Numbered from the stretch's first letter, positions 27,445 to 37,482 are shown. The stretch is 64,000 nucleotides of DNA from Fibrella forsythiae (GCF_017353175.1 NZ_JAFMYW010000006.1:1-64000), one strand, 5' to 3'. Numbers and translations: made by a program. Notes: generated by a model not told the origin, from the sequence alone.

Positions 27445-29007
27445 GTGCCCGTTATACTCAACGAACATCCCGATTTTTCGCCTGCAAGCCGTCATTCACA
27501 GGAGGAGCCTATCCGGCTTACCCGCCTGTATACAGCTACGCTGCTTGGCCTGGCCCTACTCCTGACCATTGCCGAAGTGATTACACAGTGGCAAATTGAT
27601 AAGTTCCAGGACGAATTGTGGCTAATCAGATATACGGCTACACAACGGCATCAGAGCCAGCAAATTGCAAAAAAAGCGCTACAGTTAGCCGATACGCGCG
27701 ACTCCACTACCTTCCGGGCCATTCAATCTGAACTTGGCACTTTGTTCAGCGCCATTGAGCGGTCGCATCTGGAAGGCCGTCAGGGGCTCGTTCGCGATTC
27801 CATCGGGCGGCGGTCGACCCGAATGATTGAAAACAGCCCGGAAGTTAAGCAGCGCTACCAAAATGTGAAACCCCACTTCGAGGCGTTACAGACAAGTATT
27901 CGCCAACTGATCGCTTTAAAAGAGCCCGAACAGATAAAAAGTGTGAGCGGACAGGCCAGTCTGAAGCTGCTATTGGCCAATGAAAACCCATTCCTGGAGA
28001 AAATTGATCTGGTGGTTCGGCAATACACGGCTGAACTTCGGCAAAACCTGACCCGATTACAGCGCGTGGAGCTTTGGCTGCACCTGCTCACTCTGTGTAC
28101 CCTGATTGGCATCGCCTACTTCATTTACCGGCCTGCAGCCCGTCGGCTTCGTCAAACGATCGACCGCCTTGTCGACGCGGAGAAACGCACCACTGATGTA
28201 AACCGTAAGCTGACATCGGCCAATAAATCGCTGAAGAAGGCCCGTCAGCAGCTCTTCGATGCCACCAAACTTCAGTTTCAGCAGCAGATTAATGAGCAAA
28301 AATCGCGAACGGCCTATTTGATGGCAGGGCAGGAAGAAGAACGCAAGCGCCTGTCGCGTGAGTTACACGATGGCCTGGGGCAAATGCTGACTGCCATTAA
28401 ATTACAGGTGGAGGGACTGGAGGCCCGGCTGACGAATGAAGGAGTAACCAATTCAAACTTATCAGCCCTGAAAACGTTAATAACGCAGACGATTCAGGAG
28501 ACACGGTCAATCTCGAACAACCTGATGCCCAGTGTGCTTAGCGATTTTGGTCTGATCCCGGGATTACGGATGCTGGTGGAAAGTCACAACCGTGCGGAAC
28601 ATGAAGGAGGCAGCCCCTTACGCATTACGCTTCAGGCCGACGAATGGTTGTCTGATAGTGCACACCGGCTGGATAAAACAATAGAAATCACGCTGTATCG
28701 TGTTAGTCAGGAGGCGGTTACTAATGCAATCAGGCATGGCAAAGCGTCCAAGATCGATATTCAGCTGTTTGAAAAGGACCAATACCTACACTTGACCATT
28801 ACCGATAATGGGGCGGGATTTAAAACCCAACGGTTAGTAAAAGAACCACATGGACAGGGGGTACACAATATCCATGAGCGAATAAAACTGCTCAATGGTA
28901 TCTTTAAATTAACCTCAACGCCTGGGAAAGGCACTAAACTGAAAGTCAGTATTCCCTATCACTCCCAATTGATATCTCACGATTATGATCAAACTAATGC
29001 TGGTTGA
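27445..29007 (+). CDS. NarL-type membrane sensor histidine kinase
   Basis: About 520 residues. One transmembrane helix near the N-terminus (LYTATLLGLALLLTIAEVI) and a second near residue 210 (LHLLTLCTLIGIAYFIY) enclose a helical periplasmic sensor of the PilJ/NarX kind. A coiled coil follows. The HisKA_3 motif EEERKRLSRELHDGLGQML carries the phosphorylated His, and the ATPase has SQEAVTNAIRHG (N box) and ITDNGAGF (G1). The start is uncertain: the frame is open from 27352, but that overlaps the divergent gene, so I use GTG 27445. Its stop overlaps the response-regulator start by 23 nt, indicating translational coupling. Confidence 0.8.
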   Translation: MPVILNEHPDFSPASRHSQEEPIRLTRLYTATLLGLALLLTIAEVITQWQIDKFQDELWLIRYTATQRHQSQQIAKKALQLADTRDSTTFRAIQSELGTLFSAIERSHLEGRQGLVRDSIGRRSTRMIENSPEVKQRYQNVKPHFEALQTSIRQLIALKEPEQIKSVSGQASLKLLLANENPFLEKIDLVVRQYTAELRQNLTRLQRVELWLHLLTLCTLIGIAYFIYRPAARRLRQTIDRLVDAEKRTTDVNRKLTSANKSLKKARQQLFDATKLQFQQQINEQKSRTAYLMAGQEEERKRLSRELHDGLGQMLTAIKLQVEGLEARLTNEGVTNSNLSALKTLITQTIQETRSISNNLMPSVLSDFGLIPGLRMLVESHNRAEHEGGSPLRITLQADEWLSDSAHRLDKTIEITLYRVSQEAVTNAIRHGKASKIDIQLFEKDQYLHLTITDNGAGFKTQRLVKEPHGQGVHNIHERIKLLNGIFKLTSTPGKGTKLKVSIPYHSQLISHDYDQTNAG

Positions 29008-29659
29008 CGATCACGCCATTGTGCGCGACGGTGTACGACTACTGCTCGAACAAAACGATGGATTATCCATCATCGACGAAGCCAACGATGGTGAAGAAGC
29101 CCTGGAAAAACTGAAAGCACACCAGGCCAACAACACATTGCCCGACGTGGTCTTGCTCGATATTTCGCTCCCGGGTATGTCTGGTATTCAGGCAGCGCAA
29201 CAAATTACCCGGCTGAATAAAAATGTTCGGGTGCTGATGCTCTCGATGCACAACAACGAAGACTACATCCTTCGGGCTGTTGAAGCTGGGGCCACGGGTT
29301 ATATCCTGAAAGATTCGTCGAGCGATGAAATGATTAAGGCCATCAAGACAGTGGCGACGGGCGAAAAATATTTCAGCTCGCCAGTGGCTACCATCATCCT
29401 GAACGGCTACATGCAACAAATGCGCAAAGACCCCGCCAGCACAGCCGGCGGTGGAAAAGCGCGCCGGTCAAAACTCTCGAAGAAGGAGAAAGAGATTCTG
29501 AGTCACCTGATCGAAGGACTAAGCAGCCGCCTGATTGCGGAGAAACTACAACTGAGCGTACGTACTGTTGATAACCACCGGGCCAACATGATGCGCCGCT
29601 TGCAGGTACGTAACGCCGCCGAACTGGTACGGATGGCCGTTGAAGAGAAACTCGTTTAA
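28985..29659 (+). CDS. NarL/LuxR-family response regulator
   Basis: A 224-residue regulator. The receiver begins MLVDDHAIVRDGVRLLL with acidic pocket residues. The phospho-acceptor Asp is in VVLLDISLPGMSG and the Lys in YILKDSSSDEM. The LuxR helix-turn-helix SKKEKEILSHLIEGLSSRL with LQLSVRTVDNHRANMM covers residues about 160-215. The gene overlaps the kinase gene, so they form a pair. Target genes are unknown. Confidence 0.92.
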   Translation: MIKLMLVDDHAIVRDGVRLLLEQNDGLSIIDEANDGEEALEKLKAHQANNTLPDVVLLDISLPGMSGIQAAQQITRLNKNVRVLMLSMHNNEDYILRAVEAGATGYILKDSSSDEMIKAIKTVATGEKYFSSPVATIILNGYMQQMRKDPASTAGGGKARRSKLSKKEKEILSHLIEGLSSRLIAEKLQLSVRTVDNHRANMMRRLQVRNAAELVRMAVEEKLV

Positions 29660-29744
29660 GTAAGCTACCTACAACTTACTGGATCTTGATAGTCCGCGAG
29701 CTTAAGCCAGCTCAGACTTATTTAGCGTAAATTCTTGATTAAAC

Positions 29745-29807
29745 TGAAGCCCTGAAGCCCGGCAATGTTGGCGTTTAATGCGAACATTGCCGAACTTTAG
29801 GGCTTCA
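29745..29807 (+). terminator. Long interrupted inverted repeat after the two-component pair
   Basis: TGAAGCCCT pairs with AGGGCTTCA, and CGGCAATGTT with AACATTGCCG inside it, about 90 nt after the regulator stop. Confidence 0.6.
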
Positions 29808-29825
29808 TCTATTTTGATTACAGTT

Positions 29826-30380
29826 ATGCGCATCTCCCTGTCTCTCATACCAGTTACCCTTACAGCCGGTTTTCTCCTCTTCTCCACTCTCAGCTATGGT
29901 CAATATGGCGGCGGATACGGGGGTGGATATGGCGGCGGCGGTTATGGCGGAATGGGACGTGGCGGCATGGGGGGGAATATGGGCGGAGGCGCCAATTTTA
30001 AGCCATCAATGCCCAACATTGCCGGCGAAATGGCCGCCCGGGAAACGAAGTGGATGAAAGAAAAACTTGATCTGGACAAAGACCAGGCAAAGACGATTAA
30101 ATCATTGAATAACGATTACGCCAAACTTCAGCAGGAGGCCATCAAGGAGATTGTTGGCTCAGATGGCGGCAAATCGAACCCTCAGGCAAAAGACCAGATA
30201 CATGATGCCATGATTATGTATAATGAGGAGAAGGAGGATAAATACAAGACTGTACTTACCCCTGAGCAATGGGTACGTTACCAGACCCTGAAACCGGAAA
30301 TGCAACGCGAGATTGGCGGAATCCGCCCTCCGGCACCAAAAGGCATGATAAAAGACTCTACGGCATCAGCTAAACAGTAG
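29826..30380 (+). CDS. Exported Gly-rich, Spy/CpxP-like protein
   Basis: A 184-residue protein with a signal peptide (ending near LSYGQ). About 35 residues of Gly/Tyr/Met repeats follow. A helical domain has EMAARETKWMKEKLDLDKDQ and DYAKLQQEAIKEI, then LTPEQWVRYQTLKPEM. The helical part with an LTPEQ motif resembles periplasmic Spy/CpxP or heavy-metal-resistance proteins. The start is ATG 29826, because the signal peptide begins there. Confidence 0.6.
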   Translation: MRISLSLIPVTLTAGFLLFSTLSYGQYGGGYGGGYGGGGYGGMGRGGMGGNMGGGANFKPSMPNIAGEMAARETKWMKEKLDLDKDQAKTIKSLNNDYAKLQQEAIKEIVGSDGGKSNPQAKDQIHDAMIMYNEEKEDKYKTVLTPEQWVRYQTLKPEMQREIGGIRPPAPKGMIKDSTASAKQ

Positions 30381-30551
30381 CAATGCCCTCCTCCGTTGCT
30401 ACAACAACGTACCCGGCTAACCAGCTTCGGAACCCTTTCCCGTATTCTTTCTGTTAACAGACTACTTCAAAGCCGGCCGCCATGCCGGTTTTTCAGTTTA
30501 ATTATTACTCTATTTAGTCAATCGAATAACAACACTATTAATTTCTAAGCC

Positions 30552-31187
30552 ATGTCACTCCGTTTAGGCGATATCGCCCCCGATTTCACAGCCAATACCA
30601 CCGAAGGTCCAATTCATTTCCACGAATGGCTGGGCAATTCATGGGGTATGATCTTCTCACACCCCGCCGATTTCACTCCCGTTTGTACGACCGAATTGGG
30701 CCGTACGGCTCAGCTCAGCGATGAGTTTGCCAAGCGCGGCGTGAAGGTGATTGCCGTAAGCGTTGACCCGATCGATCAGCACCACGAATGGGTGAAAGAC
30801 ATTAACGAGGTAAACAACACCACGGTGAACTTTCCGCTGATTGCCGACGAGAACCGCGAAGTAGCTACCCTATATGATATGATTCATCCGAACGCCAGCG
30901 AAAAGGCAACGGTACGTTCGGTGTTCATTATTGGGCCCGACAAAAAAGTCAAACTGACCCTGACGTACCCAGCATCAACCGGCCGTAACTTTTTCGAGAT
31001 TCTACGTGTCATCGATTCGCTGCAACTAACGGCCAACTACTCGGTTGCTACCCCCGCCGACTGGCAGGAAGGTGAAGACGTAATAGTTACCCCTGCCGTT
31101 CCGAACGATCAACTGGACGCTAAATTCCCGAAAGGCGTCACGTTTGTGAAACCATACCTTCGCAAAACTCCGCAGCCAAATAAGTAA
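30552..31187 (+). CDS. 1-Cys peroxiredoxin (Prx6 family)
   Basis: A 211-residue thiol peroxidase that reduces hydrogen peroxide and alkyl hydroperoxides. The catalytic site HPADFTPVCTTELGR contains the peroxidatic Cys near residue 46, with the conserved Thr and Pro. KVIAVSVDPIDQHHEWVKDI and NFPLIADENREVA are typical of the Prx6 branch. The long C-terminal extension (DVIVTPAVPNDQLDAKFPKG) also fits this branch. No resolving Cys is seen. Confidence 0.92.
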   Translation: MSLRLGDIAPDFTANTTEGPIHFHEWLGNSWGMIFSHPADFTPVCTTELGRTAQLSDEFAKRGVKVIAVSVDPIDQHHEWVKDINEVNNTTVNFPLIADENREVATLYDMIHPNASEKATVRSVFIIGPDKKVKLTLTYPASTGRNFFEILRVIDSLQLTANYSVATPADWQEGEDVIVTPAVPNDQLDAKFPKGVTFVKPYLRKTPQPNK

Positions 31188-31343
31188 CGGATCAGCTGGT
31201 GTGGTTGGCAGGCTTCGCGCAGGTACGTTACCTGACCCAACCCGTTGTCCGCTACGGCCAACCCGTTGACCGCTGCCTACCTTTTTTTCAACCCTTTGGC
31301 ATATTGGCTTGTTAGAGATTGGTATCACAATCAACTCAGCGTC

Positions 31344-31583
31344 ATGCCAAAGAATTTGAATCCTCAACACGATGAAGGCCCGGTAGCAGAGGCCATCGAA
31401 CAACAGACCGCCAAGCTCCCATCTGATATCTTCCTGTGGGGAGGCATTGGGGCGCTGGCAACGGCCGCGGCTTTTTTCAGCACTGGCAAACGGCACGAAG
31501 CGCTGCTGGTAGGTCAGTGGGCGGCTCCCATTCTGATTCTCGGCTTGTATAACAAGCTCGTTAAACTGGAAGGGTCAAACTAG
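31344..31583 (+). CDS. Small membrane protein of unknown function
   Basis: A 79-residue protein with one or two hydrophobic segments (DIFLWGGIGALATAAAFFS and WAAPILILGLYNKLV). I do not recognise a family, but the ordered start at ATG 31344 and a strong downstream terminator support a real gene. The open frame extends upstream to 31245 without added family-like sequence. Confidence 0.6.
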   Translation: MPKNLNPQHDEGPVAEAIEQQTAKLPSDIFLWGGIGALATAAAFFSTGKRHEALLVGQWAAPILILGLYNKLVKLEGSN

Positions 31584-31607
31584 ACAATACGGCCTTTATT
31601 GCCGATC

Positions 31608-31641
31608 AAAAGCGGTTGTTCTATCCGGAACAACCGCTTTT
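31608..31641 (+). terminator. Strong terminator after the small membrane protein gene
   Basis: AAAAGCGGTTGTTC pairs perfectly with GAACAACCGCTTTT around six bases. Confidence 0.9.
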
Positions 31642-31643
31642 TG

Positions 31644-31651
31644 TATGTTTG
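31644..31651 (+). promoter_or_regulatory. Bacteroidota -7 element before the lysozyme gene
   Basis: TATGTTTG fits TAnnTTTG. It lies just after the terminator and 22 nt before the ATG at 31674. Confidence 0.45.
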
Positions 31652-31673
31652 CACTCCAATTCACTCACCGCCT

Positions 31674-32456
31674 ATGAAGCCATTCGTTCTGCTCCGGTTC
31701 ATCTATCACCAATACAAGCGGTTGATCTGGCTGGGAGCGGGCGTTCTGGTAATAGGCACACTTATCTGGCGACTTACCAGGCCAGCCGACGTAATGCACT
31801 GGCGGTTTATCGATGGATACGGCGTCAAATTTCCGACCCGATACACCGTTCATGGCCTCGATGTATCGCGGCATAACAACCGGATCAACTGGGATAAGGT
31901 GGCGGCAATGAACGAGGGCGAAGTACGCATGCAGTTCGTTTTCATCAAAGCTACCGAAGGTGCTACACTGGGGGATCCCACGTTTGCCAAGAACTGGAAA
32001 GAAGCGAAGCGCGTTGGATTGCGCCGGGGAGCCTACCATTTTTATCATCCCACCCGCGACCCGCTCAAACAAGCAGCAAACTTTATAAAACGGGTGTCGC
32101 TCCAGTCGGGCGATCTGCATCCGGTGCTTGATTTTGAAGTTACTAATGGTGTGGCCGACGATAAAATCATTGCCGACCTTCACCTCTTTCTTGATGCGCT
32201 GGAAGCAGCGTACAACGTCCGTCCCATCATTTATACAAACCCCAGCCTGTATAAACGGTTTATCAAAGACAATTTCGACGTGTATCCGCTTTGGATCGCC
32301 GATTATTCCAAAACAAATTTGAACCGCTACGATCCGGATAAGCTATATATCTGGCAGCATAATAAGAGCGGTTGGGTGAAAGGGATTCGCGGCTTTGTAG
32401 ACCTGAACACCTTTGTGATGGACCCTGACCGGATAACCGAATTGTGTATTGATTAA
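31674..32456 (+). CDS. GH25-family lysozyme with N-terminal membrane anchor
   Basis: A 260-residue peptidoglycan muramidase-like protein. One N-terminal hydrophobic helix (LIWLGAGVLVIGTLIW) anchors it or acts as an uncleaved signal. The catalytic barrel begins HGLDVSRHNNRINWDKV, and the catalytic acids lie in VFIKATEGATLGD and HPVLDFEV. PIIYTNPSLYKRF and PLWIADYSK are further GH25 signatures. The ATG at 31674 is preferred because the frame's first Met at 31599 lies before the upstream terminator. The SMP-30 gene follows 12 nt later. Confidence 0.88.
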   Translation: MKPFVLLRFIYHQYKRLIWLGAGVLVIGTLIWRLTRPADVMHWRFIDGYGVKFPTRYTVHGLDVSRHNNRINWDKVAAMNEGEVRMQFVFIKATEGATLGDPTFAKNWKEAKRVGLRRGAYHFYHPTRDPLKQAANFIKRVSLQSGDLHPVLDFEVTNGVADDKIIADLHLFLDALEAAYNVRPIIYTNPSLYKRFIKDNFDVYPLWIADYSKTNLNRYDPDKLYIWQHNKSGWVKGIRGFVDLNTFVMDPDRITELCID

Positions 32457-32468
32457 CTGGCAGAAAGT

Positions 32469-33317
32469 ATGCAGATCAACTCTTTTTTCGCAGGAAATCT
32501 GCAATTGGGTGAAGGAATTTACGTCGATGAACGGCATAACCACGTCTGGTGGGTCGATATCACCGAACGCCGCATTTACCGTTCTAACCTTGCCGGTAAC
32601 GAGCTTCATGTTTGGCAAACGCCTGAACTAGTGGGCTTTGTGCTGCCGCATCCGGATGGAGAGCGGTATTGGCTGGGGTTAAAATCGGGACCGCACGCTG
32701 CCCGTCTCATCGAGCAGCGACCAGTTGAACTGGAACGCCTGGCAACCGTTGATGCCGACTCGGCGACGATTCGGGTCAACGACGGCAGCCTGTCTGCCGA
32801 TGGACAATCACTCTACGTTACCACGATGGATATGGACGTTGAGCGGCCGCTTGGGCGATTGTTATGCTACGACCAGCGGGGGCACGCCACGGAACTATCA
32901 ACCAATTTCATTATCAGCAACGGTCCGGCTGTTTCGGCTGGTAAACAGGCTGTCTATGTAGCAGAATCAGAGGGGCACGAAGGCCGCCAAAAAGGCGTAT
33001 ATCGTATTGATTTACAAGGCACTACACCCATCGAATCACTACTTATCGAATGGCCGTACGAAGGTTCGCCCGATGGTGTATCAACCGGTGAGTCAGGTAC
33101 GTTGTGGGTAGGTACGTATGGCGGGAATCATATCCGGCAGTTCACTACGGGTGGCCAGTTACTGCGTACCATTGAGTTACCAGCCTTGAACGTCACGAAG
33201 GTTGCCTCGGCCGGTACGACGTTGTACGTAACCTCGGCCGCCGATGGCGTTTCTGATGAGAAACGTCGACAATACCCACTCACTGGGCACGTACTGATAC
33301 TTGATGACGTAGAATAA
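32469..33317 (+). CDS. SMP-30/gluconolactonase/LRE-family protein
   Basis: A 282-residue six-bladed propeller. Candidate metal ligands are the Glu in LQLGEGIYVD, the Asn in IRVNDGSLSADG, the Asn in ISNGPAVSA and the Asp in GSPDGVSTGESGTLWVGTY, matching the regucalcin pattern. Such enzymes hydrolyse sugar lactones, although the substrate is not predictable here. It lies 12 nt after the lysozyme gene and is probably co-transcribed. Confidence 0.82.
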   Translation: MQINSFFAGNLQLGEGIYVDERHNHVWWVDITERRIYRSNLAGNELHVWQTPELVGFVLPHPDGERYWLGLKSGPHAARLIEQRPVELERLATVDADSATIRVNDGSLSADGQSLYVTTMDMDVERPLGRLLCYDQRGHATELSTNFIISNGPAVSAGKQAVYVAESEGHEGRQKGVYRIDLQGTTPIESLLIEWPYEGSPDGVSTGESGTLWVGTYGGNHIRQFTTGGQLLRTIELPALNVTKVASAGTTLYVTSAADGVSDEKRRQYPLTGHVLILDDVE

Positions 33318-33355
33318 TCGCCGATATTCGCATTGCTTTTTAATTGACTACAACC

Positions 33356-35005
33356 ATGTTGACCAATCACTCCTTCCTTAACTTACCTGCCTACACCCAA
33401 CTGAAGGCTCATTTCGACGCCACCGAGTCGACGCATTTGCGCGATCTGTTCGCCGAAAACCCCGACCGCTTCAACCAGTTTTCGCTCCGCTTCGAGGATA
33501 TGCTGGTCGATTTCTCGAAGAACCGAGTCACTACCGACACCATGTCGCTGCTTCGTCAGCTGGCCGAGCAGGCTGGCCTGTCAGAGGCGATTAACAAAAT
33601 GTTTACTGGTGATACGATCAACGGAACTGAGGGCCGGGCGGTGTTGCACGTTGCGCTTCGTAACCGCTCGAATACGCCAATACTGGTCAATGGTGAGGAT
33701 GTTATGCCCGATGTTAATGCCGTGCTCGATCATATGCGTGACTTCTCCGAGCAACTGGGCGCAGGTACGTGGAAAGGGTACACGGGCGAGGCGATCACCG
33801 ACATCGTAAACATTGGTATTGGCGGGTCAGACCTGGGTCCGGTGATGGTAACCGAAGCCCTGAAGCCCTACGCCCGGCCAAATCTGCGGGTGCACTTTGT
33901 GTCGAACGTAGATGGCGTTCATATCTACGAAACGCTGCAGCAGGTACGTCCTGAAACAACCCTGTTCATGATTGCCTCAAAGACATTCACCACGCAGGAG
34001 ACAATGACCAACGCTGGCTCGGCCCGGCAATGGTTCCTCGATAACGGAGGCACCACAGAAGGCATAGCCCGTCATTTTGTTGCCATCTCGACCAACGAAA
34101 AAGCGGTGACTGAGTTTGGCATCGACGCCGCCAACATGTTTGGTTTCTGGGACTGGGTGGGTGGTCGTTACTCGCTCTGGTCGGCCATTGGGTTATCCAT
34201 TGCCTGTTATATCGGGTTCAACAACTTCGCCGACCTGCTGGCGGGTGGTCACGCCATGGACGAGCATTTTCGCGATACGCCGCTCGAGCAAAATATTCCG
34301 GTTACGCTGGCCCTGCTTGGCATCTGGTACAACAATTTCTTCGGCGCTCAGTCGCAGGCTATTTTACCGTACGATCAATATATGCACCGGTTCGCCGCTT
34401 ATTTTCAGCAAGGCGATATGGAGAGTAACGGCAAATCCGTTGACCGCGACGGTGTGCCAACTGACTATCAAACCGGGCCAATTATCTGGGGCGAACCTGG
34501 CACAAACGGGCAGCATGCCTTCTACCAGCTGATCCATCAGGGAACCAAGTTAATTCCCTGCGATTTCATTGCACCGGCTGTTAGCCAGCACCCGATGGGC
34601 AGCCATCACATGATGTTGCTGTCGAATTTCTTTGCGCAAACCGAAGCCCTGATGAATGGAAAAACGGAGGAAGAAGCGGCTGATGAGCTGAAAAAAGCAG
34701 GCAAATCGGCGGAAGAAATCGCTCAAATTGCTCCGTTTAAGGCATTTTCGGGAAATCGGCCAACCAATTCGTTTTTGCTTAAGCAGATCACACCCAGGGC
34801 ATTGGGTAGTCTGATTGCGATGTATGAGCATAAGATTTTTACCCAGGGCGTGATCTGGAACATCTTCAGTTTTGATCAGTGGGGCGTAGAGCTGGGCAAG
34901 CAACTGGCCAACAAAATTCTACCTGAGTTGGCGTCTGATACACCCGTTAGCAGCCACGACAGTTCTACAAATGGCCTGATTAACATGTATAAGCAAATGC
35001 GGTAG
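33356..35005 (+). CDS. pgi: Glucose-6-phosphate isomerase
   Basis: Interconverts glucose-6-phosphate and fructose-6-phosphate in glycolysis and gluconeogenesis. The 549-residue sequence has [19 protein letters not shown] and [17 protein letters not shown]. It also has [17 protein letters not shown] (PGI signature 1), the catalytic Glu region MESNGK, and [18 protein letters not shown]. The length is full. ATG 33356 is preferred over a TTG four codons earlier. A terminator follows. Confidence 0.95.
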   Translation: MLTNHSFLNLPAYTQLKAHFDATESTHLRDLFAENPDRFNQFSLRFEDMLVDFSKNRVTTDTMSLLRQLAEQAGLSEAINKMFTGDTINGTEGRAVLHVALRNRSNTPILVNGEDVMPDVNAVLDHMRDFSEQLGAGTWKGYTGEAITDIVNIGIGGSDLGPVMVTEALKPYARPNLRVHFVSNVDGVHIYETLQQVRPETTLFMIASKTFTTQETMTNAGSARQWFLDNGGTTEGIARHFVAISTNEKAVTEFGIDAANMFGFWDWVGGRYSLWSAIGLSIACYIGFNNFADLLAGGHAMDEHFRDTPLEQNIPVTLALLGIWYNNFFGAQSQAILPYDQYMHRFAAYFQQGDMESNGKSVDRDGVPTDYQTGPIIWGEPGTNGQHAFYQLIHQGTKLIPCDFIAPAVSQHPMGSHHMMLLSNFFAQTEALMNGKTEEEAADELKKAGKSAEEIAQIAPFKAFSGNRPTNSFLLKQITPRALGSLIAMYEHKIFTQGVIWNIFSFDQWGVELGKQLANKILPELASDTPVSSHDSSTNGLINMYKQMR

Positions 35006-35039
35006 GCAGAAAACAATCTAATAATTCTATAGGTTAAAG

Positions 35040-35061
35040 AGGCGTGGTTTCGATCACGCCT
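35040..35061 (+). terminator. Terminator after pgi
   Basis: AGGCGTG pairs with CACGCCT, followed by a T-run. Confidence 0.75.
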
Positions 35062-35087
35062 TTTTTAGTGTCCAACATAAAAACGTT

Positions 35088-36245
35088 ATGAAGATGAACA
35101 AGGTACTTTTAGCTGTCGGCTTACTGTCGGCAGGCATGGCAGTAGGCCAGAGTCAGACGACGAAGTCAACGTCGACAACAACCAGCACGTCGAATTACAA
35201 CACGTCGAATACGAACAACGAGAACAGCCGGAATGCTACGATGGGAACAAACAGTAGCACAGACCGGCCCTACTCGACAACGGGTAGTTCGTACAACAGC
35301 AACGGCTCAACCTCAGGTATGGGCAGAACGGGCTCGTCAACGGGTTCATACAGCAACTCATCAACAACGGGCAGCAACAGCTACAACAATAGTGGCATGA
35401 ACACCGGTATGTCTACGGGCTCATACAGCAGCACGACCACACCGGGTACGTACAACAATAGCACGTCGGGTTATGGTACATCAACCACTACACCATCGAC
35501 AAACGGTAGCTATAACACGAATAGCATGGATAATTCGTCGACAACGACGCCATCAACTACTGGTAGCTATAACACCAACAGCGTAGGCACAGGTACGTCG
35601 GCCACTACACCAACGACCAGCGATTACAACACAACAGGTACGTCGGTAACAACGAACAGCACCTATTCAACCGAAACAACAAGCCCGGCCCGGACGAAAG
35701 ATTACAAGAACTTCGCCTACGGTATTTACGCCGGTTTGAACTCAACACGTTTCCGCGGCGAAAGCATTAACACCGACAATCCATCAGGCCGTATTGGTTA
35801 TCAGGCTGGTTTCTTCGTACGGGGTGGCGGTCGTCTATACGGTCAGATTGGTGCAGAATATTTTGCATCGAGCTCGAATTATTTCCGTCCAGGCGATGGT
35901 CAGTCAGCCGCTGCCATCCGCGACCAGATCAATATCCAGTATATCCAGATTCCGGTATACATCGGTTTCAAGCTAACGGAATCAGACCGTGGTATTTCGG
36001 CCATTCGGTTGCAAGTGGGTGCTGAATATGCCAACCGCATTAGCTCATCGAGCGGACAGTTCAACCTGAGCAATTCAGAAATCAAAAGTGGTTCGTTCAA
36101 CGCACTGGGTCAACTGGGTTTTGACATCGGTCCATTCCTGATCGATCTGACCTACCACCACGGATTGAGCGATGCCGTACAGATCAACACCTTCCAGGGC
36201 TCATCGCGCCGTATCCTGAGCGCCAGCGTAGGGTTTAAGTTCTAG
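35088..36245 (+). CDS. Outer-membrane barrel protein with Ser/Thr/Asn-rich N-terminus
   Basis: A 385-residue protein with a signal peptide (VLLAVGLLSAGMAVGQ). Residues about 20-205 are extremely rich in Ser, Thr, Asn, Gly and Tyr. The last 180 residues are a porin-like barrel: FAYGIYAGLNSTRFRGE, GRIGYQAGFFVRGGGRLYGQ, EYFASSSNYF, PVYIGFKL, and the closing aromatic strand SASVGFKF. The barrel is clearly paralogous to that of the next gene. The low-complexity stretch may be surface exposed or periplasmic. Confidence 0.75.
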   Translation: MKMNKVLLAVGLLSAGMAVGQSQTTKSTSTTTSTSNYNTSNTNNENSRNATMGTNSSTDRPYSTTGSSYNSNGSTSGMGRTGSSTGSYSNSSTTGSNSYNNSGMNTGMSTGSYSSTTTPGTYNNSTSGYGTSTTTPSTNGSYNTNSMDNSSTTTPSTTGSYNTNSVGTGTSATTPTTSDYNTTGTSVTTNSTYSTETTSPARTKDYKNFAYGIYAGLNSTRFRGESINTDNPSGRIGYQAGFFVRGGGRLYGQIGAEYFASSSNYFRPGDGQSAAAIRDQINIQYIQIPVYIGFKLTESDRGISAIRLQVGAEYANRISSSSGQFNLSNSEIKSGSFNALGQLGFDIGPFLIDLTYHHGLSDAVQINTFQGSSRRILSASVGFKF

Positions 36246-36289
36246 AACGCAGTCTAGGTTAGTGCAGCAGGTACATTATGTATCGGCAA

Positions 36290-36319
36290 AAAGGGCCACC
36301 TTGCCAAGGGTGGCCCTTT
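36290..36319 (+). terminator. Terminator between the two barrel-protein genes
   Basis: AAAGGGCCACC pairs with GGTGGCCCTTT around eight bases. Confidence 0.8.
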
Positions 36320-36411
36320 CTATTTCTATAGATTCAGTAGATAATTCTACAAACAATCTGGCAAAATGGCCGGTTGTAAAAGTGAATTAGGCTTACCAAC
36401 TCAACAACGTT

Positions 36412-37428
36412 ATGAAAAAGCAAGTACGGGCCATTACGCTGGTAGCCTTCTCGATGGGGGCCAGCCTGCTTTGCGCCAACACCGCGATAGCACAGCGCTA
36501 CGATGACAACCGCGTCGACGATCGTCGGCGGGTAGATGACCAATATGACCGTCGCGATGATCGACGCGATGACCGCCTGAGCGACCGTGAGCGCGAGTTA
36601 CGCGATCGGGAGCGTCAGTTGCGGGACCGTGAAAGAGAGCTACGCCGTGATGACCGGCGCGACGACCGCCGCGGCGATGACGTTGATGCCCGCCTCGACA
36701 GCCGTCGCGATTTCCGGAGTCGTCAGTTGTCAGACCCACGGTACGACAATGACTACCGGGACAGAAACTCGGGTCGGCAATACGGAATTGAAGACCTGAG
36801 CAAAGCGTATGATGAAGGGTTCGACGATGGCCAGAAGTCATCAGAAAAGCAGGCAAAGCAAGAACATCGCGAAAACTACAAGAACTTCACACTCGGTATT
36901 TATGGTGGGGCAAACTCGACTCGCTTTCAGGGAGAGACGATCGACGCCAACGGCAATGCAACTGGTTTGGCTGGCCGCCTGGGCTATCAGCTTGGTTTCT
37001 TCGTACGGGGTGGCGGCCGGTTCTATGGCCAGATCGGTGCGGAATACTTAACGTCAAGCTCCGAGTTTTACCGGGCGGGCGACGGAAGCACGGTTAAAGA
37101 CATTACCTCCAATGTTGACCAGAAGTACCTGCACGTACCTGCCTACGTTGGCGTTAAGCTGGCGCAGTCTGAGCGGGGCGTATCGGGTATTCGCCTGCAG
37201 GTGGGTGCCGAATTTGCTACGCCACTGGGCGGTAATAACAGCGTCTTGAACCTACAGCGCAGCGATTTCAATGATGCCACGCTGAATGGTCTGGCCAATA
37301 TTGGTTTCGATGCGGGTCCGCTTTTCCTCGACTTCGTATATCATCACGGTTTCCAGAATGTCTTACGCGACAACACATCGAACTCGCAACGCCGCATTCT
37401 GGGAGTAAACCTGGGATTCAAATTTTAA
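36412..37428 (+). CDS. Outer-membrane barrel protein with Asp/Arg-rich N-terminus
   Basis: A 338-residue protein with a signal peptide (LVAFSMGASLLCANTAIAQ). Residues about 26-130 are repeats of Asp, Arg and Glu such as RDDRRDDRLSDRERELRDRE. The C-terminal barrel repeats the pattern of the previous gene: FTLGIYGGANSTRFQGE, GRLGYQLGFFVRGGGRFYGQ, PAYVGVKL and the ending GVNLGFKF. The two genes therefore share a barrel but carry unrelated low-complexity N-termini of opposite character. Confidence 0.75.
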   Translation: MKKQVRAITLVAFSMGASLLCANTAIAQRYDDNRVDDRRRVDDQYDRRDDRRDDRLSDRERELRDRERQLRDRERELRRDDRRDDRRGDDVDARLDSRRDFRSRQLSDPRYDNDYRDRNSGRQYGIEDLSKAYDEGFDDGQKSSEKQAKQEHRENYKNFTLGIYGGANSTRFQGETIDANGNATGLAGRLGYQLGFFVRGGGRFYGQIGAEYLTSSSEFYRAGDGSTVKDITSNVDQKYLHVPAYVGVKLAQSERGVSGIRLQVGAEFATPLGGNNSVLNLQRSDFNDATLNGLANIGFDAGPLFLDFVYHHGFQNVLRDNTSNSQRRILGVNLGFKF

Positions 37429-37482
37429 TTGGGTCGGCTTAACTGGCCCAATCAGCCATTGGTTCGGTAGAAAACCAAACCA

